From: Akkermansiaceae bacterium
GTDB lineage: Bacteria; Verrucomicrobiota; Verrucomicrobiia; Verrucomicrobiales; Akkermansiaceae
Assembly: GCA_023301545.1 (NCBI GenBank)
Contig: JALZUI010000145.1
Coordinates: 1 to 14,585 of the forward strand
DNA length: 14,585 nt
Direction: 5' to 3'
The notes under the pieces are model-generated. The model searched no databases and had not been told where the DNA came from. It saw only the letters and a list, made by a program, of their open reading frames with translations. The position numbers were made by a program, and so were the translations under genes. Positions 6,462 through 11,776 of this stretch are shown here, one piece after another (within the stretch, counting starts at the first letter, position 1; each line of letters begins with the position of its first letter).

Positions 6462-7052
6462 ATGGCTGAAGTATCTTCCACATTTAGACTAGAACCAGGT
6501 GATCCTGCTGTTGAGTTTTCTTTACCAGATCCGCGTGGCGGGGAGTATTCCTTTGAGGATGTAGCTGGCGAGAAAGGGACAATTCTCTTTTTTGCGTGTA
6601 ATCATTGTCCGTACGTAGTTCATCTCGCTAAGGAAGTAGGTAAACTAGCTGAAGATTACGTAGATGAGGGGATCAATGCAGTTGCGATTATGTCCAATGA
6701 TGTCGAAAATTATCCAGCGGATGCTCCTGAGTTAATGGGCGATTTTGCTGATGAAAATGGCTGGGACTTCCCATACCTCTATGATGCAAATCAAGAAGTA
6801 GCGCTGGGTTACAGCGCGGCATGCACCCCTGATTTCTTTATTTTCGACAGTGAAGGGTACCTATTTTATGCAGGTCAGTTTGATGAAACCCGTCCGGGAA
6901 GCGAAGATGCGCCTTCGGGTGATGATATGCGTGAGGCTCTGGACACTCTCTTAGCGGGGCAAGATTTAGGGTCTGATCCCGTGCCTGCTACTGGTTGTAA
7001 TATCAAGTGGAAGGCGGGCAACGAGCCAGACTACTTCACTCCTAAGAAATAA
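6462..7052 (+). CDS. Thioredoxin-fold peroxiredoxin-like protein (PRX-like1 type)
   Basis: Cytoplasmic thioredoxin-fold protein of the AhpC/TSA superfamily, 196 residues, with no signal peptide. The redox motif CNHCPYV (Cys46 to Cys49) follows strand ILFFA. This CNHCPYV signature marks the PRX-like1 group of uncharacterised thioredoxin-family proteins rather than ordinary thioredoxin (WCGPC). The preceding DPAVEFSLPDPRGGEYSF is the usual peroxiredoxin-like entry. GYSAACTPDFFIFDSEGYLFYAGQFDETRPG contains the cis-Pro region and final strands. The C-terminal ATGCNIKWKAGNEPDYF is also typical of this group. The exact electron donor and substrate are unknown. The last base of its stop is the first base of the trpD start (TAATG), so the two are very likely co-transcribed and translationally coupled, although no functional link to tryptophan synthesis is known. 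TATCAT at 6444-6449 is a possible -10 element. Confidence 0.88.
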   Translation: MAEVSSTFRLEPGDPAVEFSLPDPRGGEYSFEDVAGEKGTILFFACNHCPYVVHLAKEVGKLAEDYVDEGINAVAIMSNDVENYPADAPELMGDFADENGWDFPYLYDANQEVALGYSAACTPDFFIFDSEGYLFYAGQFDETRPGSEDAPSGDDMREALDTLLAGQDLGSDPVPATGCNIKWKAGNEPDYFTPKK

Positions 7053-8092
7053 TGTCCCTCTTATCGACGCTCCAATCTGGGCAAGAGTTAAGCTCGGGCC
7101 AAATCAGAGAGTTTAGTGCTCTCTTATTAGATGAAGGAGTTTCGGACAGGGAGAAGTTTGATTTACTGAAGGCGTTGTCAGATAAAGGTGAGACGGCGGC
7201 TGAAATTACAGGGTTTGTAGAGAGTTTTCTTGAAAAAGCCCGACGTCCTGATCTCGCAAGCGCTACCGACGGAGCGCCTACGATTGATGTATGCGGTACC
7301 GGTGGGGATAAGTTGGATCTATTTAATGTCTCTACTACTTCAATGTTTGTCATTGCTGCAGGAGGGGCGAAAGTCGTTAAGCATGGCAACCGGGGGATTA
7401 CCTCTAAGTCTGGCGGATCAGATGTACTAGAAGAGTTAGGTATTCCAGCGGCGGCCACTGATGAGCAGTTACGTCAAGCGCTGGAGAAAGCCAATGTTTG
7501 CTTCCTATTCGCACCTCATTTCCACCCTGCCTTCAAGGCGGTTGTGAATGTGAGAAAGGCCTTAGCGGAAGAAGGAATTAAGACAATTTTCAACCTGATC
7601 GGGCCCTTGTTAAATCCGACCTCGCCTCGTTACCAAATGGTAGGGGTGACGATGGGGGAGCGTACTGCGGACTTTGCAGAAATTCTCAATAACTTAGGGC
7701 GTAAGCAAGTCTTCGCTGTCACTGGGCATACGGCTACAGGAGAATCAGTTGATGAGTTTTCAAACCTAGGACTCAATAAGCTCTATCTAGTCAAGGAGGG
7801 TCAAGAGGTGCAATGTCGAACTCTAAGTCCTCAAGATTTAGGGCTGGAGGAGGCTTCTCTAGAAGATTTAAAGGGAGGTGGCCCAGCTGAAAATGCCGAA
7901 ACGCTGATCGGGATTCTTTCTGGCGAAATTACAGGGCCAAGACGAGATATCGTCCTTCTGAATGCCGGTGCAGGATTGGCCTGTTGTCAAATCGTAGAGA
8001 GTATCTCCGAAGGGATTGCCCTAGCGGCCGAGTTGATCGACTCAGGAATGGCGTTGGGTAAGCTCCGCGCCTTCCAAGCGGTGTTTCAGTAG
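7052..8092 (+). CDS. trpD: Anthranilate phosphoribosyltransferase
   Basis: TrpD joins anthranilate to phosphoribosyl pyrophosphate to give N-(5-phosphoribosyl)anthranilate, the second step of tryptophan synthesis, in the cytoplasm. The 346 residues are full length. The helical N-terminal domain (about 1-70) leads to the PRPP loop CGTGGDKLDLFNVST (81-95). KHGNRGITSKSGGSDVLEELG (110-130) is the anthranilate/phosphate region, followed by FAPHFHPAFKAVVNVRK (153-169) and NLIGPLLNP (181-189). The variants GGDK (for GGDG) and NRGITSKSGGSD (for NRSVSSKSGSAD) differ from the proteobacterial consensus; I believe they recur in verrucomicrobial TrpD, though this is recalled, not checked. It starts inside the stop of the thioredoxin-fold gene, so translation is probably coupled. 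No other trp genes are visible. It converges on the DUF1439 gene with an 18-base gap and no evident terminator. Confidence 0.95.
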   Translation: MSLLSTLQSGQELSSGQIREFSALLLDEGVSDREKFDLLKALSDKGETAAEITGFVESFLEKARRPDLASATDGAPTIDVCGTGGDKLDLFNVSTTSMFVIAAGGAKVVKHGNRGITSKSGGSDVLEELGIPAAATDEQLRQALEKANVCFLFAPHFHPAFKAVVNVRKALAEEGIKTIFNLIGPLLNPTSPRYQMVGVTMGERTADFAEILNNLGRKQVFAVTGHTATGESVDEFSNLGLNKLYLVKEGQEVQCRTLSPQDLGLEEASLEDLKGGGPAENAETLIGILSGEITGPRRDIVLLNAGAGLACCQIVESISEGIALAAELIDSGMALGKLRAFQAVFQ

Positions 8093-8110
8093 TTCCCCGA
8101 TTAATTAGCC

Positions 8111-8680
8111 TTAGAGCCCAAAGCCTAAAGCGATGCCATTATCTTTCACGGTCATGGAGCCTAGAAAGGTCGTGGCGATTGAAGGCTGGAGCGTATGAAT
8201 CGCGTATTGATTAAAGATCGAAGGGGCGAGGGCGTTAACGAGGCCTGTGACCCGGTTGCTGTAGTTGTTACCGACTCCGTTTAGTTGCAGAGACTCAATG
8301 GTTGGGTCCTTTAAGTAGATTCCACGTGTATTACGATCGTAACGGAGACCGCAGGCTAACTGACAAGTTCCTTTTTGCAGCGAGTTTGCTAGACTGCTCA
8401 GGCCAGGGATTAGCGCGAGGCTTTCTCCTAGGCCTATTTGTACGCCCATATTCATGCGAACCTTGTTGATGTCGGGAGCAAAGCTTACGGATGGGCTGGT
8501 AAGCCCAATCGAGCCAATACCGCTTAGGCTTTTATTAAAAGGAAAGTGTGGAAGCAGTTGGCTTATGATCATTTCGTTAGAAATGAGGTAGGAAGGCAGG
8601 AACGAGGAGCCCGCGCATGAGCTTAAAGCAACACCGCCAGTGGCGAGGGAGAGGTGTTTGATAAATTCACGTTTTGTCAT
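8111..8680 (-). CDS. DUF1439 (YceB-like) lipoprotein
   Basis: Predicted lipoprotein of 189 residues. The frame is open to a TTG at 8722, but the ATG at 8680 gives the signal peptide MTKREFIKHLSLATGGVALSSC with lipobox LSSC (Cys22, Ala at +2). The mature part fits the DUF1439/YceB pattern: ISNEMIISQLLPHFPFNKSLSGIGSIGLTSPSVSF, then an Asn-x-Val-Arg strand (DINKVRMNMGVQIGLG), a small-residue strand TCQLACGLRYDRNTRGIYLKDPTIESLQL, a helix VTGLVNALAPSIFNQYAIHTL, and the closing MTVKDNGIALGFGL. This resembles the tubular lipid-binding (TULIP-like) fold suggested for YceB; the function is unproven. KREFIK followed by a weakly hydrophobic stretch resembles a Tat signal with Lys-Arg instead of Arg-Arg. 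A 10-base palindrome, ATAGTACTAT (8682-8691), lies immediately before the start codon and includes TATAGT-like -10 bases. It diverges from ndk. Confidence 0.78.
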   Translation of the reverse strand: MTKREFIKHLSLATGGVALSSCAGSSFLPSYLISNEMIISQLLPHFPFNKSLSGIGSIGLTSPSVSFAPDINKVRMNMGVQIGLGESLALIPGLSSLANSLQKGTCQLACGLRYDRNTRGIYLKDPTIESLQLNGVGNNYSNRVTGLVNALAPSIFNQYAIHTLQPSIATTFLGSMTVKDNGIALGFGL

Positions 8681-8713
8681 AATAGTACTATAGACAGCGC
8701 AAACATGGAATAA

Positions 8714-8756
8714 TTCACGCAAATCTTTTTGACTTTAAATTATGGCGGTCAATACT
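8714..8756 (+). promoter_or_regulatory. Candidate ndk promoter elements
   Basis: Two overlapping readings are possible. TTCACG (8714-8719) with TAAATT (8736-8741) and a 16-base spacer would leave a leader of about 16 bases. TTGACT (8729-8734) with AATACT (8751-8756) and a 16-base spacer would start almost at the ndk ATG (8764). No Shine-Dalgarno site is seen before ndk. Matches are modest, so this is a suggestion only. Confidence 0.3.
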
Positions 8757-8763
8757 GCTATTA

Positions 8764-9204
8764 ATGTCAACTACTCTAATTCTCTTTAAACCCGACGCTG
8801 TGGAAAAAAACCTCGTGGGCGAAGTCCTAGGCCGTTACCAAAAGGAAGGGTTTGTTATCCGAGGAATGAAAATGATGCAGCTCACTCCTGAGCTATTAGC
8901 AGAGCACTATGCGCACATTACCGATCGCCCATTTTACCCTCGTCTGATCCAATTCATGACCAGCGCTCCTGTTATTGCCCTCGCTCTAGAAGGTGATAAT
9001 GTCATTGAGCGAGTGCGTGAGATTCTGGGAGCTACTGATTCTCCTCAAGCAGAAGAAGGAACGATTCGCCGTGAATTCGGAATTAACTCGATGTTCAACA
9101 TTTGCCATGCCTCAGATAGCCCAGAAGCGGCCGAGGTAGAGCTAAAGCGCTTTTTCTCAGAGGACGAGATTTTCAGCTTTGGGGCGGAAGATTACCTCAA
9201 GTAA
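8764..9204 (+). CDS. ndk: Nucleoside diphosphate kinase
   Basis: Ndk transfers the terminal phosphate from ATP to nucleoside diphosphates through a phosphohistidine, balancing cytoplasmic NTP and dNTP pools. The 146 residues are normal length. TLILFKPDAVEKNLVGEVL (4-22) is the family opening with Lys9, and HYAHITDRPFYPRLIQFMTSAPV (48-70) holds the nucleotide-clamp region. GATDSPQAEEGTIRREFG (89-106) includes the conserved Arg, and NICHASDSPEAAEVEL (112-127) carries the catalytic His115. The common form is N-x-x-H-G-S-D; here Ala replaces Gly, which is an accepted variant. The ATG at 8764 gives the canonical N-terminus. It diverges from the DUF1439 lipoprotein gene, and a 150-base spacer containing a stem-loop separates it from lipA. 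Confidence 0.97.
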   Translation: MSTTLILFKPDAVEKNLVGEVLGRYQKEGFVIRGMKMMQLTPELLAEHYAHITDRPFYPRLIQFMTSAPVIALALEGDNVIERVREILGATDSPQAEEGTIRREFGINSMFNICHASDSPEAAEVELKRFFSEDEIFSFGAEDYLK

Positions 9205-9220
9205 TTCTAACTAAAGAAGG

Positions 9221-9269
9221 ACAGCCCATAGCCTAGTAAAAAACTGATGACTAGGCTGAGGGGACTGTA
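9221..9269 (+). other. Stem-loop in the ndk-lipA spacer
   Basis: The core is a perfect 8-bp inverted repeat, AGCCTAGT (9230-9237) and ACTAGGCT (9250-9257), around a 12-base loop. It can be extended outward past a 2x2 internal loop by CCC/GGG, and past a small bulge by ACAG (9221-9224) with CTGT (9266-9269). It starts 17 bases after the ndk stop. There is no T-run, so it is not a standard intrinsic terminator. It could be a 3' processing or stability element. A second small palindrome, AAAGCGCTTT, follows at 9291-9300. Confidence 0.5.
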
Positions 9270-9354
9270 TTTGTAGGAGCCGACTCGTGAAAAGCGCTTT
9301 AAGAGCTAATTTAACAGTTGAGTTTCTGGTTTTTCGGAGTACTTAAAAAAGACT

Positions 9355-10347
9355 ATGGCAGGCTGCGGACCCAAAATGAAAATGGACCCTCTTCTTCACC
9401 AGGAGAAGAAACCAGGTTGGATTAAGGTAAGATTACCGAATAATCCTGTATTCTGGGACACCAAAGGGCTCATTGATGACCTCAATCTCGTTACTGTTTG
9501 TGAGGAGGCGCAATGTCCTAACCGCTGGGAATGTTGGGGGCAGGGGACTGCTACCTTTATGATCGCAGGGGAGAACTGTACACGGGCTTGTGGCTTTTGT
9601 GCTGTAAATACCGCTCGCCCTGAAGCCTTAGAAGAGGATGAGCCTCTTCGTGTTGCCGAGGCGACTAAGCGGATGAATCTCAATCACGTCGTGATCACGG
9701 CCGTTGCTCGTGATGACCTCAAGGATGGAGGTGCTGAGCACTTCCAGCAAACAATCGAACAAGTACGCGCCGTTAATCCGAAGATGATTATCGAGGTGCT
9801 GGTACCGGACTTTAATGACCGAGATTGGGCTCTAGAGAAGGTCATGGATGCACGACCTCATATTTTTAACCATAACTTGGAGACGGTAGAGCGTCTTACT
9901 CCTCTCGTACGAAGCCGCGCTAAGTACCACCGCTCCCTAGCTGTTCTGAAAAAAGCAAAGGAAATGGTTAACGGCAAAGTCGCTACTAAGAGTGGAATTA
10001 TGCTTGGCTTGGGTGAAACTGTCGAAGAGCTCTATGCCGCGATGGATGATCTCTTAGAGGCTGGAGTGACCGTTTTGACTTTAGGGCAATATCTCCGTCC
10101 AACACCTGCACACCTTCCTGTCGTGGAGTACATTACACCTGAACTTTTCGAAGAGCATAAGAAAGTAGCCCTTGCTAAAGGCTTTCGTCACGTCGCTAGT
10201 GGTCCGCTAGTGCGTAGTTCTTATCACGCTGCGGACTTCCGTCCGGAGTTAGATATCCTCGATGCTATTAACGAGGATCTGGATAGTCGCTCAAGTGGAC
10301 TTGAGCTTACCCCAGATGCATTAGGGCTACCTGAGTATAAAGTGTAG
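9355..10347 (+). CDS. lipA: Lipoyl synthase
   Basis: Radical-SAM enzyme that inserts two sulfur atoms into the protein-bound octanoyl chain to form the lipoyl cofactor of pyruvate and 2-oxoglutarate dehydrogenases and the glycine cleavage system. The auxiliary cluster motif is C-x4-C-x5-C (Cys49, Cys54, Cys60 in CEEAQCPNRWEC). The SAM-cluster motif is C-x3-C-x2-C (Cys75, Cys79, Cys82 in CTRACGFC). The RSSYHA ending (287-292) supplies the Ser ligand of the auxiliary cluster. VVITAVARDDLKDGG (112-126), HNLETV, KSGIMLGLGE and TLGQYLRPT are all present, so the enzyme looks intact at 330 residues. The ATG at 9355 is chosen; GGAG at 9336-9339 is 15 bases upstream, slightly far, and Met8 or Met10 are alternatives. 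Its N-terminus MAGCGPKMKMD adds a Cys not in the motifs. No lipB lies nearby. It converges on argB, 28 bases apart. Confidence 0.97.
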   Translation: MAGCGPKMKMDPLLHQEKKPGWIKVRLPNNPVFWDTKGLIDDLNLVTVCEEAQCPNRWECWGQGTATFMIAGENCTRACGFCAVNTARPEALEEDEPLRVAEATKRMNLNHVVITAVARDDLKDGGAEHFQQTIEQVRAVNPKMIIEVLVPDFNDRDWALEKVMDARPHIFNHNLETVERLTPLVRSRAKYHRSLAVLKKAKEMVNGKVATKSGIMLGLGETVEELYAAMDDLLEAGVTVLTLGQYLRPTPAHLPVVEYITPELFEEHKKVALAKGFRHVASGPLVRSSYHAADFRPELDILDAINEDLDSRSSGLELTPDALGLPEYKV

Positions 10348-10375
10348 TATTGCTTGGCTCCTTAGGAATAGGACC

Positions 10376-11245
10376 TTACTTAACAACCTCCGTACCGATT
10401 CCTGAATCGGTAAAGATCTCTAGGAGGAGCGAGTGAGAGTTGCGTCCGTCGATGAAGTGGACCTTTTGTACACCAGAGTGAAGCGCGTCGAGGGCTGATT
10501 CAACTTTGGGGAGCATTCCGCCTTTGATTATCCCTTCTTTAATGAGCGATTCGGCCTGCTTGTGGTTGATCGAGTGGATGAGCGAATCTGGTTCGCTAGG
10601 GTTTCTCATAAGACCAGGTACATCGGAAAGGTAGATGAGTTTGGCGGGTTTAAGCGCTTTCGCAAGAGCGGCTGCCGCGAGGTCTGCGTTAATGTTGTAG
10701 AGGTCGCCGGTTTCGGGGTGCTTACCGATCGGGGAGATCACAGGAACAATTTCTTGGCTGATGAGCTCTTTAACGAGTTGTGTCTGGCAAGAGGTTACTT
10801 GACCAACAAAACCGAGGTCGAGTGGTTCTCCGTCTTCACCTTGCGGAGTGTTTTTTTCGGCAATAAAGACCGTTTGGCCGGGAACTCCCTGCGCAAACCC
10901 TTTGCTGCTTTTTAACATCTCTACGAGAGTCGGATTGACCTGCGTGTTTAATGTTTGCTCTACGATTGAGATTGTCTCGGCGGTAGTGCGGCGGAGCCCT
11001 CCGATAAATTCGTGTTCTAGACCCGCTTCATCGATTGCTGCCGAAATGGCCTTTCCGCCTCCGTGAACAACGACGGGGTTGATCCCTGCGACCTCTAGGA
11101 AAACGATGTCGCGCATTACGGACTCAACTAAGTTCTTATTTTCCATCGCAGAGCCTCCCATTTTGATAAGGAAGGTTTGCCCTCTGAATTGTTGTAAATA
11201 CGGAAGGGCTTCGATTAGGACAGTGGCTTTAGAATCAGGGCTCAT
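10376..11245 (-). CDS. argB: Acetylglutamate kinase
   Basis: ArgB phosphorylates N-acetylglutamate with ATP in the second step of arginine synthesis. The frame is open to a TTG at 11290, but the ATG at 11245 gives a family-like start and 289 residues. Motifs: FLIKMGGSAM (25-34) with the phosphate-binding Lys28 and Gly-Gly (relatives have K-Y-G-G, here K-M-G-G), VVVHGGGKAIS (58-68), GGLRRTTAET (82-91), PVISPIGKHPETGDLYNINADLAAAALAKAL, LIYLSDVPGL and GGMLPKVESALDAL. The N-terminal VLIEALPYLQQFRGQ helix is longer than in arginine-insensitive E. coli ArgB (258 residues) and resembles the hexameric, arginine-inhibited Pseudomonas and Thermotoga enzymes, so feedback inhibition by arginine is likely; that is an inference. 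TATACC about 15 bases upstream of the ATG is a possible -10. No other arg gene is visible. A near-perfect palindrome lies in its last codons. Confidence 0.95.
   Translation of the reverse strand: MSPDSKATVLIEALPYLQQFRGQTFLIKMGGSAMENKNLVESVMRDIVFLEVAGINPVVVHGGGKAISAAIDEAGLEHEFIGGLRRTTAETISIVEQTLNTQVNPTLVEMLKSSKGFAQGVPGQTVFIAEKNTPQGEDGEPLDLGFVGQVTSCQTQLVKELISQEIVPVISPIGKHPETGDLYNINADLAAAALAKALKPAKLIYLSDVPGLMRNPSEPDSLIHSINHKQAESLIKEGIIKGGMLPKVESALDALHSGVQKVHFIDGRNSHSLLLEIFTDSGIGTEVVK
10393..10412. repeat. Inverted repeat in the argB 3' end, just past lipA
   Basis: TACCGATTC (10393-10401) and GAATCGGTA (10404-10412) are perfectly complementary across two bases, or across four with an 8-bp stem. 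The repeat lies in the last codons of argB and 45 bases beyond the lipA stop. No T-run follows on either strand, so termination is not supported, but it would fold in the lipA 3' transcript. Confidence 0.45.
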
Positions 11246-11350
11246 AGGTCTTTGAGAAGGGTATAATCTCTGAATTGTTAAGAAAAGCAAGGGTGCAATT
11301 GAGGTCTCTTCTCGACAGCGGTTAGTTAGCAGTTTTAGAATGCGTATACG

Positions 11351-11650
11351 ATGAATACCTTTCTCTGGATTGTTACGATTGTCTCTGGGCTCAGCACCAT
11401 CATCTTATTTATCTGCACAGCAATTATGGGTCGCAAAATTGGCGAGAAGAGCGAGCTGCCATCATGGGATGTTTCAGAGGGTTTCTTGGAGGTGCTTTTA
11501 AGTCTATTTATTAATTGCGGTCGATCGATTATGAATGGGCTTTTGCGAGGGGAGTTTAAAAATCCTGAGGAGTTTTCCGTAATTGTAGCGTTTTTGATAA
11601 GTTTGCTGGTCTTTCTTGTTTCAGGTGTTTGTTGCTTCGTTAGCGCTTAG
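11351..11650 (+). CDS. Small membrane protein of unknown function
   Basis: I do not recognise this 99-residue protein. It has a hydrophobic helix at about 4-26 (LWIVTIVSGLSTIILFICTAIMG), a mixed segment at 27-74 with an amphipathic or weakly hydrophobic stretch EGFLEVLLSLFINCGRSIMNGLL, and a second helix at about 76-98 (SVIVAFLISLLVFLVSGVCCFV). It therefore looks like a two-helix inner-membrane protein with both ends on the same side. It sits upstream of tatC on the same strand, but it lacks the TatA/TatB pattern (one helix, hinge and FG before an amphipathic helix), so it is not an obvious Tat subunit; SecG is also unlikely. The ATG at 11351 overlaps the end of a four-codon mini-ORF (11340-11354). 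No Shine-Dalgarno site is evident. It diverges from argB. Composition (start, two plausible helices, clean stop) supports a real gene, but without homology this is tentative. Confidence 0.55.
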   Translation: MNTFLWIVTIVSGLSTIILFICTAIMGRKIGEKSELPSWDVSEGFLEVLLSLFINCGRSIMNGLLRGEFKNPEEFSVIVAFLISLLVFLVSGVCCFVSA

Positions 11651-11760
11651 CCAAGGCGCTAGCTCTCCTAATGTAAATCTAAGGTTTACAGAGTTTTACT
11701 CGGCTGATCGCCAGCTTGGGACGAAAAGCATTGTCTCAGCTGAATTTATGGCGTACGCAA

Positions 11761-11776
11761 GGGAGCTTATCATATC
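11761..11776 (+). promoter_or_regulatory. Ribosome binding site deciding the tatC start
   Basis: GGGAG at 11761-11765 lies 11 bases before the ATG at 11777 and supports it over the in-frame ATG at 11804, which has no purine-rich site. It is one of the few Shine-Dalgarno-like sites in the window. Confidence 0.5.
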
